Part shown: positions 52,716-63,160 of the stretch, in pieces
Layout of the letters: each line of letters opens with the position of its first letter
Position numbering within the stretch: position 1 is the stretch's first letter
Assembly (NCBI RefSeq): GCF_963675165.1
Contig: NC_087384.1
Span: 86,001-150,000 of the forward strand
Length of the DNA: 64,000 nt
Direction of reading: 5' to 3'
Source: Halichondria panicea
Taxonomy: Eukaryota; Porifera; Demospongiae; Suberitida; Halichondriidae
Position numbers and translations under genes: made by a program
The notes under the pieces: model-generated
What the model was told of the DNA's origin: nothing
The model's database searches: none
The model's input: only the letters and a program-made list of their open reading frames with translations

Positions 52716-55700
52716 ATGCCCTCCAGCGCTAGCGGTGCAGCTGACAGTGATGTCAATGGCGACCAGCCTAACATGTTCGAGGTCCTCTGCGAGAATGTGC
52801 ACACCTCAATGCTCACACACAACGGCACACTAGAGCAGGTACTACCTCAGTGTTCAGGTTGTAGCTATGTTTGTGATACTTCCCTTCCATACAATCCAGT
52901 TCTTTGATTTCAAAGACGAGCTATTAAAGGTAAGGTGGTTAATGTGTGTCTATAGTTAAGTTATTAATAGACATAGTTATATCTATTTACTCGGACTCTT
53001 TCAGCTGCCATAACTTGAATTCTGTGGATCCAATGTCAAATTTTTTTATGATTTTCTGAAAGCTTAGAAAAATACCTTTCAAATGGTGTCATCAAAAATC
53101 ATATTTGAGAGATAAAAATATTTGTCAATTTGCCGATACCATGGATTATAGCCCATGGTCCAAGGCCGAAAAATGACAAATTAGGGCCCCGAAAAAATTT
53201 TGGATTGCAACACATCATTTGAAAGGTCTCTTTCTAAGCTTTCAGAAAATCCTAACATTTTTGACATTGGATCAATGATACTCAAGTTAAGGCTGTTGAA
53301 AGATATTCAACTACACTCTGTTCATTCAATAGTTTGGGGATTCTTTCGGCTGCCATAACTTGAATTCTGTGGATCCAATGTCAAATGTTTGGGAATTTTC
53401 TGAAAGCTTAGAAAAAAATAGTTCAAATGGTGTCATCAAAAATCATATTTGAAGTATTTGCCAATTTGGCGATACCATGGATTATATAGCCCATGGTCCA
53501 AGGCCGAAAAATGATAAATTAGGGCCCCAACGAAATTTTGGATTGAAACACATCATTTGAAAGATCTCTTTCTAAGCTTTCAGAAAATCATAACATTTTT
53601 TACATTGGATCAACGGTACTAAAGTTATGGCTGTTGAAAGATGTTCAACTACAACCCCTCCCCCCGTTTAATCAATGGTTCGGGATAGGTCAGTGCAGCT
53701 AGCTAATTTGCTTTCTCTTTAGCATGCACTGCCTCCTAAACTACTTGCAAACTTGACCTTACTCTCTTCAAAACTCTTCAGAAGGTACGTTTCATATCAC
53801 CTCCATCTCTGATCCTCTATTCCACTCACTGTGTATATTATATAGTTACTCTGAGTTCAGTTTACCAGTGAATGAGTTGACTAGGATGGTGAGACAACAC
53901 TCCACTCCTTGGGAGGAGAGGGCCGACAGTTTGAAGGGCATTCGCTCGGACTATGACAGTATGAGGACCAAGCTGAGCATTGCACTCAAGAGGATTGAAT
54001 TGATGTCAGCCGGGGTACGTATTGAATCAGTGATCATACGTATGTACATTTAGTGTAAGGTACATTGGCGTAACTGTGAATGTGGTGTGGGGGTGTTGAT
54101 GTATAATAGAAAAAATGTTTATAAGTCTGAATTTATGCTCAGGAGGAGAGGATAAAGAAGGAAAGGAGGTTGGGTAACTGGGAGAGACTGTTTGTTAAGA
54201 CCATGGAGTCTGAGAGCCACGGCAGACGATGGAAGTTCAGGATAGAACCTCTCAAGAGGAAGATGCAACAAGATGGGTATGTGCACTTGCAACGTTGTAA
54301 CCAGCCACAAAACATTACTTCTTGGGGATCTGGTAGCCTCTCCTCCAAAACTGCCTTAATTAGTTATACTGATTACCAGCTAGCCTGTGTTCGCACACTG
54401 GTTATACTGATTACCAGCTAGCCTGTGTTCACACACTGGTTATACTGATACCAGCTAGCCTGTGTTCACACACTGGTTATACTGATTACCAGCTAGCCTG
54501 TGTTCGCACACTGGTTATACTGATTACCAGCTAGCCTGTGTTCACACACTGGTTATACTGATTACCAGCTAGCCTGTGTTCGCACACTGGTTATACTGAT
54601 TACCAGCTAGCCTGTGTTCACACACTGGTTATACTGATACCAGCTAGCCTGTGTTCACACACTGGTTATACTGATTACCAGCTAGCCTGTGTTCGCACAC
54701 TGGTTATACTGATACCAGCTAGCCTGTGTTCACACACTGGCTATACTGATTACCAGCTAGCCTGTGTTCACACACTGGTTATACTGATTACCAGCTAGCC
54801 TGTGTTCACACACTGCAGGTTTAATCCGTATCTCTCTGACTCTTCCGGTGATGATTCTGACAAAGATGATAACCAGAAGAAATACTTGGTAACTGAAATC
54901 AGTGACATGATGACCCCCCATCATGCGCACCAACCCCCCACAGAGCACTGTAGAGAAGAGCGAGACTGAACTGAGTGAATCGGATGATGACACTGACAGA
55001 GAGAGCTCCAGCATGGTACACAGTAACTACCTACATATGTGCAGTGTTTTGACCTACGTGTAAATGCATATTGATACAGCATGAAGTGGAGCAGGTACAA
55101 GCCACACCCACCCCACCTCCTCCTCCGATAGAGACTGCCGAGTCAGCAGCATGTACCAAGGACCCAGACTATGACCAGTAAGTCCTGCACACTTAATCTC
55201 AACTACGTATGCACATATATCTGTACATGATATTACTTGTCTGACTACCTGCAGGTACTTGCTTGTTCAGCTGTACAGGCCAAATGGATTATTAAAAGGT
55301 ACATATGTATAAATATCCTTGCGTCCATTTTTAGGTATTTTCTATATAGGGAAGGATGTGTGCTGTACTCTAGCCTATGGACAGGAGTACTACACTACCG
55401 ATGTCTACCCTGGAAGGACAGATCCTGGCAGCGTGCTTACGTATGTCAGCCATACCAATACAAATTTTTGTTAATTCGTGTTCTAGCATTATCTAGCTAG
55501 TCCATCATGATTGTGTTATGTCCTGCCAGGCATCAGAGCTTCCACTTCAAGTTGAGTGATGACGCTGCTCGCACTCTGCCCCCTGAGAGGCAAGAGCCCT
55601 TGGACGCCATTGATGTCTCTAAGGTCACACTGACTGTCTACCCTGGGACCATTGCTCAGGACATGGCCGCCTATCTCTCCATTGTATTGAAGGAGCTGCA

Positions 55701-55722
55701 TATAACTGTGCGTGAGAGCTAG
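52716..55722 (+). CDS. Unrecognised 361-aa protein, 11 exons
   Basis: Exons 52716-52838, 52900-52929, 53723-53784, 53846-54014, 54143-54276, 54819-54888, 54944-55015, 55080-55177, 55255-55298, 55350-55440, 55530-55722; all junctions GT-AG and in phase. The N-terminal part is helical (ENVHTSMLTHNGTLEQFFDF; KLLANLTLLSSKLFR; RTKLSIALKRIEL) with a charged stretch NWERLFVKTMESESHGRRWK. The middle is acidic and Ser-rich (LSDSSGDDSDKDDN; ELSESDDDTDRESSS) followed by PTPPPPP. The C-terminal third (about 260-361) looks beta-rich and could be a C2-like or other small domain: YLLVQLYRPNGLLKGKDVCC, then VTLTVYPGTIAQDMAAYLSI. I cannot name the family. Intron 2 holds two tandem foldback repeats, intron 5 a minisatellite that merges with its acceptor, and a further minisatellite begins at the stop codon. 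Confidence 0.75.
52994..53655. repeat. Dispersed foldback repeat, two tandem copies (E1, E2)
   Basis: Copies at about 52994-53335 and 53339-53655. Each has a left arm (GCCATAACTTGAATTCTGTG; TTTTCTGAAAGCTTAGAAA), a central palindrome around ACCATGGATTATAGCCCATGG, and a right arm inverse to the left (TTTCTAAGCTTTCAGAAAAT; ACATTGGATCAA). Arms can pair. The same arrangement occurs inverted at 21021-21405. Confidence 0.88.
54350..54815. repeat. ~39-bp minisatellite x12 merging with an acceptor
   Basis: Units contain ACTGATTACCAGCTAGCC and TGTGTTCACACACTGG. The last unit changes from CACTGG to CACTGCAG, the acceptor of exon 6 (54819). Confidence 0.9.
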
Positions 55723-56036
55723 CACACTAGCTGGTGTATGTGTTGTATGCTACTGTGCGTGTGAGCTAGCACACCAGCTGGTGTATGTGTTGTATGCTAC
55801 TGTGCGTGTGAGCTAGCACACTAGCTGGTGTATGTGTTGTATGCTACTGTGCGTGTGAGCTAGCACACTAGCTGGTGTATGTGTTGTATGCTACTGTGCG
55901 TGTGAGCTAGCACACTAGCTGGTGTATGTGTTGTATGCTACTGTGCGTGTGAGCTAGCACACTAGCTGGTGTATGTGTTGTATGCTACTGTGCGTGTGAG
56001 CTAGCACACTAGCTGGTGTATGTGTTGTATGCTACT
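55711..56036. repeat. ~47-bp minisatellite x7 starting at a stop codon
   Basis: Copies contain GTGCGTGTGAGCTAGCACAC and GGTGTATGTGTTGTATGCTA. The TAG stop of the upstream gene (55720-55722) is the CTAG inside the first unit. Confidence 0.9.
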
Positions 56037-56328
56037 CGCATCAGTACAGTACACTGTCTAAGTCTTTAATCGTACTTACCAACCAACTCGTAGGAATTTA
56101 TTATTACTAACTTTGAGTCGTCATAACTTGAGTTTTGATAGAGTACCAGCGTAATTATAAATGCATTTTGTAGCCCTTTATAATTTAAATCACTGATAGC
56201 CTAGATATAGAGAAAGTTCTATTCTCTGAGAAAAGCCATGCCGCTTGAAATGACACATTTTCAAGCGGCCATTATGCAGCTATGAAGAATGATAATGTGT
56301 GCAGTACTAACCATTCACTATTGCACAC
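55723..56328. other. Intergenic region between two unrecognised genes
   Basis: 3' minisatellite followed by about 290 bp of AT-rich DNA, with a short inverse repeat of GCCGCTTGAAAA/TTTTCAAGCGGC near 56240-56270. No gene seen. Confidence 0.55.
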
Positions 56329-58858
56329 ATGGCACAGGAGGAGTCCACAGTGATTGTACCACCACAGGACACAGCTGAGGAGAGGACGGAGCTCAACTGG
56401 GAGGAGATTGACTCAAAGGTGAAGGGATTTCCACAAGAGTATCTCTTGAAGATGCAAACTCAGCAAACAACTGATGAAGAAGAAGATGAACCGTCACTTC
56501 CACTGATACCAATGATCTGTCACAGGGTCAAAGTGCAGAGGTACGCTATACAGAGCAGCTTTATATTAACTAGGAGCCCAGGCAGCAGTTGAAAATGTGT
56601 AAATATGTACATGTGCAATAGCAGCATATACTTTGTACTAATTCTGGTGTAGATTTAAGAGGTTTTGTGTGATCTTTCTTTAGACATAAAACAATGCACA
56701 GTGGAACTGAGACCCTTCCCTGGGATGTGTGAGTTGACAGAGCTAGCTACAGAATCAGAGCATCATTGATACTTACCTGTGCAGACTAGTGGAGCATCTT
56801 GGCTACCGTCTTGTGCCTGACACTCAGTCTAGAGCTGTCTCCATGATCTGTTTCGAGGAGCCTCCATCAGAGGAGCCAGAGATGGAAGAGAAGGCAGAGG
56901 AGGTAGTATCCCAACAAGAATTGGCCGCTCTCTCACTGCAACATGCACAAGAGATCTGTAAATTGCAAGAAGAATTCGGGTAAGTTATTATTGAGATTTT
57001 TTAAGCATTTATTAATTGCATGTTTGCACAGGAAAAAGTTGAACTCTTTGACAGGCACACTAAGTCGAGTTAGAGCTGATAAAGCAAAGGAAATTGAACA
57101 GCTTGAGCAAGGTGACTGACTTAATGTTCTCTACATGGAAATCCAATAGGCTTATAGTTATGCATTGCGACAGTAAAGTTTCTGTAGCATTGGAGTTGTA
57201 CACTAACTGTTCTTGTGTGTGCATGTGTGTGTGTGTGCATTGTACAGCTTTAGTTGAGGCGGAGCAGAGGAGGGGTGGAAAAGGAAGGAGTGCCTCTGAT
57301 ATACGCAGTCTCATTGCACGAAAGAAGAAGCTGAATTCCAAGATCACTCACGGACTTCCTAACTGGGGGGAAGGCCTACCCCAAGATGTGAGGCTAACTA
57401 GAGCAAGCTTTTGTTGTTGGCAATGTTTATGTTGCAATTAAGCTTTGCATGCATCGAAGGCTCTTATATAGTAATTGTGTGATTATATCTGTCTCATTCT
57501 CATCAGTTCTTTGAGAGAATGGAGATGTTTGCTGAAGAGAGTTTGAGGAAACAAGAAGAGCTAACGGATAGAATCAAACGAGAGGTGAGATAGCTCAGAG
57601 ACTATAGCTGTGTCAGTACTAACCTCTCTCTGTCTAGGTGAGTGTGGCGTGTGAGAAGCAGCTGGCTACTCAACACAAACTGGCCCCAGGGATCACAAGA
57701 ACAGACATTGACACAATCACAGAAGGTATGTTAAGTAATGCGTGCTACATGTAGCTCTAGGTGTTATGCACTGCAGGAGCGCTGTACATATATAATTATA
57801 ATATGTAGATAGCTGCATCTGATTATACCCCTGGTTATTGTACATGCAGATGTGTCTTTACCTGCTCTCTTCATGCCGACACGTTGCACTAAGAACCTGG
57901 TGTTTACTCCACGTGCTCATCGCTACTTCCATCCCCCTGGCTCCTCCGAGGCTAGAGTCACTCAACCACCAGCAGTGTTCGCTCTACCCCCTCTCAGCTC
58001 AAATGTAAGACTGGCTTCAATTGTTGCTAATTTGATTCAGTATAGTGCACTTGCAACAGAGAATTGCCTAACAGCAAAACCACAATAATATTTATTACAT
58101 GTAGATAATAGCCTAAAACCCTAAACCTGTATCTGTATAATGAGGAGTATGGTTTAGTGGTTAGGGTGGTGGCTTCGTAGATCATATGATAGATAAGGCG
58201 TGGGTTCGATTTCCTCTTAGGGGACATTTCTTCATTTCTTTACAAATCAATAAGTAATTTCCCAAACTTTTGAATGCATCATACTCCTGTCAAGTACATA
58301 ATCAAGTTGGGGCGTCGCCCGGTTTCTGTGAAACTTCGTTTCGTTTCACAGAAACCAGGCGACGACCCAACTTACCCTTTTTGGTAGATTAGGTTCTGTC
58401 TTTTTTTCTTCTCAGATATGTGCTAGAATTAAATTGTGGGTTTGCTGTTTGCAATTCTCTGTTGCAAGTGCACTACAATCCACTGTAGCTGTTGTACAGT
58501 GGAGATGTTCTGCTTAATGTGTTGATTTTAAGCTTTCAAAAAGTCATGTTATAATTATTTATGGCTGTTTAAAAAAACGCTGGATATTTTATTTGAGTAC
58601 ATTCATCTGCCGTTTCATTCTCTACAGCAACTCAACACCCTCAACCTGTTTGAGCTGAGTCAGCAATACAGTCAGAGCAGCCCCCAGTGGCTACATGACC
58701 ACACCCACCAATCCCCTCGTTACACTCCAGCCCCGCCTTCTAGTGCCTGCGACCACTATCACATGGACCCACACACAGAGCACTATCACATGGACCCGCA
58801 CACAGCCAGCAGCAGCTCTCATGATAGCAGAGGCACTTATTATAATAGTGAACTGTAG
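56329..58858 (+). CDS. Unrecognised 407-aa coiled-coil protein, 9 exons
   Basis: Exons 56329-56540, 56684-56728, 56785-56979, 57032-57111, 57248-57387, 57507-57584, 57638-57725, 57850-58004, 58628-58858; all phases agree. The N-terminus is acidic (NWEEIDSKVKGFPQEYL). A Glu-rich helical stretch (about residues 100-245) forms a likely coiled coil (QELAALSLQHAQEICKLQEE; RADKAKEIEQLEQ). A Tyr/Phe/Pro-rich segment follows, TKNLVFTPRAHRYFHPPGSS, and a His/Ser/Pro-rich tail has a duplicated DHYHMDPHT/EHYHMDPHT. I do not recognise the family; a cytoskeletal or centrosomal role would be a guess. Intron 8 hosts a TIR element. Confidence 0.75.
58043..58475. mobile_element. ~429-bp TIR element with tRNA-like boxes and internal hairpin
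   Basis: Inverted termini at 58045 and 58473: a perfect 25-bp inverse match including the flanking TA (GTGCACTTGCAACAGAGAAT), extending imperfectly to about 44 bp. It is flanked by TA on both sides, as for Tc1/mariner insertions. Inside: a tRNA-like stretch with an A-box-like TAGTGGTTAGGGTGG and a B-box-like GGGTTCGATTTCC (58142-58217), and a 31-bp hairpin (58304-58373). No transposase. Located in intron 8 of the 407-aa gene. Confidence 0.8.
58304..58373. repeat. 31-bp inverted repeat (hairpin), 8-nt loop
   Basis: Arms 58304-58334 and 58343-58373 pair with two mismatches; the loop is TTCGTTTC. The arms contain GGTTTCTGTGAAAC, itself partly palindromic. Confidence 0.9.
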
Positions 58859-59040
58859 CATACTATTACACCTTATTTTATACATTGCACAGCACTCCTC
58901 ATAATTATTTACTTGCTAATTGCATTTTTGTGGTTATTTTTCACCGGATATAAACATTGAGAAGCAATCAATGTGTGTTAGGTACAAAGGTACCTATCTT
59001 TGATTAATTTCTGAGACGCAGTCATGAGAGAATAATAATA

Positions 59041-61739
59041 ATGAAGGTTAGAGTAGCCGTGTTTCCAGTATTGGTAGCAGCCCTGGTTCTGGGTACTAGG
59101 ACCATAGGTACAGGTGAGTGGTTGACTATAGCTAGCTAGATATAGTTCCCACCTTGTTGTGTCTAGTTGATGTGTAAGTTAAGTACCTCATGAATCTAGT
59201 GTGTGTACATGTAGCTAGTGCTACTATGAATTTGTGTTTAGCATAGTAATCTAGTTATAGAAGCAGTACCATCACCGCACACACGTACACACACACACAT
59301 CACACACCGCCCACTCTGAACGAAGATGCTTTTAGCGAGAACACTTGTCAGGTTGAAAAGCTCTACACATCGTCTCTACCAGCAGGTACGTGTCCCTATA
59401 GCTAGTCACCACTCGGTGTTGCGGTTCAGTGTGTTGTCATTGTATGGCTCTATTCTACCTGGAAAATGAACTTTTATATTATCGTAATGCATCAAGACCT
59501 GTGCTGTTGGTACTATGCATATTCTGAGAAGCTATTTTGAAAGCCATACCTCACTGCTCTCATATCCATGTCTTCCTTGAATTACTGGGTTAGGAAAGCG
59601 ACCAGGTGTAGCTAGGAATGTTTCTATGAAATAGGGAAAAGTTAGAGTTTAGAGCCTTTGGTAACAGTTCTCTGGAACACAATATAACAGTCCTTGGAGG
59701 CATCTCACTCCCCACCTTAGTCTGTAAGGGCCATTTGTTTCATTAGCACAAGTTTCCACCGCTTGTGCACTATAGTACACCCAACCAGCCACAAGGGCCA
59801 TATTGGTGTTTATATTATACGTGTCTGATTAGCTTTTCCATGTAGCAACTGTTTCACATCCAATTCTCTATTTCAATAAGGAAATGGCTAGTCCTAACTC
59901 ATCAGTATGCTTACACCACAAATGACCTGCTCCCATATCAACCCCCTCATCATAGGAGGCGCTGATACACCGCATATACAGATACTGGGTGATCAACTGA
60001 GTGCAGACAGGTGTCTGGCCAAATGCTGTTCCCTCGGCCCTGAGGCATGTCAGTACCTCTGGATCATTGATACCACCTGCATTGCCGTGGCCTGCGACAG
60101 TGATAAGATCAGCAATTGTGAACCTAAATCAGTTCCCATCAGTATTAGAAAAGGGTCTTCCTCTGTGTACGTTGCCTTGAAGCATTCGACACCGTCAGCA
60201 AATGAGCTAGAGAATGCATTGGATTTGATGAGTCGTTTCTCCTCGGATGGCAGCAAAGGAAAAGAAGACGTCTTGGGGGATTCCCCTCCGATTGCAGCCA
60301 CACTCACTGATGAGATTGTTATTACCTTGCCAACAAACGAAGTGAACATATTTGGTAACCATAGCAAAGACGATAAGGTGAGGTATACAATAGCGAGGCA
60401 ACTGAACACAACTGTTGTGCAGCTGTTTCTAAACTGTAAACGCACACACACACATGTACGTCAATGTATACTCTCTCACTCTATAGACACTGTTTACTTT
60501 TGTTACAGCGATAACTAAAGCTTTACTTTTTGTATAAACAGTGCACATGTAATTAGTACATACCTCATTCTTGACAGGGCATAGCCGCCTACTCATGGAA
60601 ATTGCTGAGTGAGCACTTTGTACAACCCCTCCTCGAGAATGCTGACCAGGCAATCCTTCACGCTGGAAACCTGCTTCCTGGCAACTATCAGTTCAGCCTG
60701 ACAGTGACGGACACTAGCGGCCAATCAAGCAGAACCACTGTACTGGTGCGGGTCAACAAAGGTATGCGTTGTTGAGTGGAGTAAGTGCTGGTAGTTAAAC
60801 TAGCTAATAAGTGTGGAATCTATTCTCCTGACTGTGTGCATAGCATTGTACTGGACATACAGTGCATGTGGTATATATAGATCAATGGAAGTATGTACTT
60901 ACTTGTCAATTAAAATTATAAGTCTTTTTGGGTTTTTTTGTTAGTTGGCTTTCTGATGGACTGTCCATTAAAACCATCCATTAGTTTAGAGGGAGTGTGT
61001 GTGGGGGAGGCCTCCACTAATAATAATGATGGTGGTGTTATAGTTAAGAATGCCTCACATTTAACTGAGCCATGACATTATCTATCTTCCACTCAGGTTC
61101 CACATTTACAGAGGTTTCCACGACAACAGGAAGCTTAGCAATGACCACAGGTATTGAACCATTAAAGTAATTATATAATATCGGGACTTTTAGAGAATCA
61201 TAATTCCCGAGACCATGTGTGGTAAATAATTATAGTTCAGTATACTTAGCTGTTATTGTTAATATTGCAGTCTCCGCCATGTTTCACCACTCTCTCCCAT
61301 ACAGTACCCATGGATAACAATAACCGCCCCCTCACAACCACATTGATCACACCCACTAACGAGATGGATCTTAACGACACTGCGGACATTGAGGATGAAG
61401 AGTTTGACTTCTACACAAAGAGACGAAACACTCTCAAGATCGTGGTTCCCTCACTAGTGTCCCTGGCCGTGTTGCTAGTGGCAACGGCAGCCATTACTAC
61501 GGCATGTGCTTGTTGCTGTCAGAGAAACAAAGAGTAAGTATTGCCATACAATAATGATGTATACTGGTGCTTCTCCAGGTTTAGGTTAATTATGATATGC
61601 ATCATTGGGCACTTGATTTGCTTAATAGCCTTCTTCTACCTAGTACATGTACTGTGTGCTGTGTATGTTTGCTGTTTGCTATAATTATAGTGAATAAACG
61701 CTTCAAAAGACTTCACCTACCCAGTTTGAATGTGGGTGC

Positions 61740-61773
<34 letters not shown>

Positions 61774-61872
61774 GTGCGTGTAGACTGGAGCTCATGTTCA
61801 TTTGTTTATTACAGTCGGATGAGGAGGTACTACAAATACAAGAAATTGCCAGAGACTATACAACAAACTTGA
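59041..61872 (+). CDS. KIAA0319-type PKD-domain membrane protein
   Basis: Seven exons: 59041-59113, 59326-59385, 59956-60377, 60578-60761, 61097-61150, 61305-61533, 61815-61872; phases agree, 359 aa. Signal peptide about 1-24 (VAVFPVLVAALVLG). A cysteine-rich MANSC-like N-terminal domain follows (SADRCLAKCCSLGPEACQYL; NCEPKSVPI), then EIVITLPTNEVNIFGNHS, and one PKD-like beta domain ending in LLPGNYQFSLTVTDTSGQSS and VLVRVNK. A Thr/Ser-rich stalk precedes one transmembrane helix (IVVPSLVSLAVLLVATAAI), a Cys cluster (CACCCQRNK) and a short tail (RMRRYYKYKKLPETI). The order matches KIAA0319/KIAA0319L, type I proteins linked to neuronal migration and AAV entry in vertebrates, but those have five PKD domains and are about 1000 aa. 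The exon 2 acceptor (GAACGAAG) is not CAG/TAG and is the least certain junction. Confidence 0.82.
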
Positions 61873-62209
61873 GACGTTCATTACATCCTAGCTCTCATCT
61901 GAAGTACATGCATTGGTGTGTGTGTTTTGTATACATAGTGGATATTATTATGTTCAACGTGTTTCGTGTCTAAATCTCATACGTAGTTTGAAATTAGCAT
62001 GGCACACCAGCTGTGTATTGTTTAACTAGAGTTGGACTTTCCCTGGGACTTTTCTATAGTACAATACATCCTATACATACATACAGTCGTGTGTACAATG
62101 TCACTTAGTCTAATACACAAGCACACGACTGATGATAGCTATAGCATAACTTATAGTGAGTATTGTAACAACGTTCTATGCGTTGGTTCTTTGTGCTGAA
62201 GCAATAATA
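61873..62209. other. Intergenic gap
   Basis: 3' flank of the KIAA0319-type gene and upstream of the next intronless gene. A GTGAGTATTG at 62156 resembles a donor and could end a non-coding first exon. No other gene seen. Confidence 0.5.
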
Positions 62210-63004
62210 ATGTCATTTTCAACTACTGAGCTACAATCAGCTCTACAATCAACTCTTGAAGTCACTAATGATGAGAAACATAAAGTGGATGATACTCATT
62301 CAGGCAAACAGCTTGTATTCGTCTGCTCAAAGCCGGAAGATTTTGAAGTTGATGATGACAACCGAGTGTACTCTTTGAAGTTGAATGATGAGTCAGCTGG
62401 TTTAGTGCGATTCAAAGTAAGCAAATGCTCGACAGTTTTCTTTGCTGCTGTGCACGTCTCAAAATACAATCTTCTTCACAGTGGACTTGTGATTGAGAAT
62501 GACTTTGAGGTGACTATGAATGGCAGTACTACTCCATATAAGGGAGGCCACCTCTTAGCTCATGCTATGTTTGTGAAGAGTGAATCAGGTCTCGATCTCG
62601 GTACAAAGCTTTTGGTGTGTATGTGCTCAACCAGAGATTCTGCATTTAATGAGATGGCTACTCTTATCAAGAATGCTGACTACTACACACGAGCAATGTC
62701 ACCTGGTTTTGTGTCCTCCACACCTTGTTGCCAGCTGGTTGAATTGCTTCGAAAGGAAATTAACAAACCATTCGATAAGCATTGGGCGACACGATTGAGT
62801 GAGTCTATGAAGGACTTGCCAGACGCGCCTAAGCTTGGTGGCAATGATACTAACTGTGCTATTTTTGCTGGACGCATCTTCTACACCCTTGCTCCCTCTG
62901 AAGATAAAGATGAGATAGCAATTGCAGGCATGCTAAAAGTGTTTAAGGAGCTCGGCTTTGAAGAGAGTAAAGTGAAACCTTATGTTTCAGCAATAACCAA
63001 ATGA
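62210..63004 (+). CDS. Orphan intronless protein, 264 aa
   Basis: ATG at 62210 (the frame is open further upstream, but without ATG). Product not recognised. The protein is soluble, mixed alpha/beta, with no signal peptide or membrane helix: KQLVFVCSKPEDFEVDD, VRFKVSKCSTVFFAAVHVSK, KGGHLLAHAMFVKSESGLDL, then a helical C-terminus (MLKVFKELGFEESKVKPYV). It has several cysteines. Long, evenly coded frame; likely real, possibly lineage-specific. ATTAAA-type signals follow near 63100. Confidence 0.72.
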   Translation: MSFSTTELQSALQSTLEVTNDEKHKVDDTHSGKQLVFVCSKPEDFEVDDDNRVYSLKLNDESAGLVRFKVSKCSTVFFAAVHVSKYNLLHSGLVIENDFEVTMNGSTTPYKGGHLLAHAMFVKSESGLDLGTKLLVCMCSTRDSAFNEMATLIKNADYYTRAMSPGFVSSTPCCQLVELLRKEINKPFDKHWATRLSESMKDLPDAPKLGGNDTNCAIFAGRIFYTLAPSEDKDEIAIAGMLKVFKELGFEESKVKPYVSAITK

Positions 63005-63160
63005 ACTAAATGTACGTGTGTGCGTGGTAACATACTGAACTATTGTTATGGACGGACTCATGCTGCTTAGAACTTAATGTACATGTGTACATGTATCAAT
63101 TAAAGCAATTATAAGCAATTCAGAAAACTAACAAACTCACATAATGCACTGTTGGTATAG

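Noticed and set aside
62156-62209. 18-residue N-terminal extension of the 264-aa orphan
   Set aside because: It starts at GTG, not ATG; the first ATG is at 62210.
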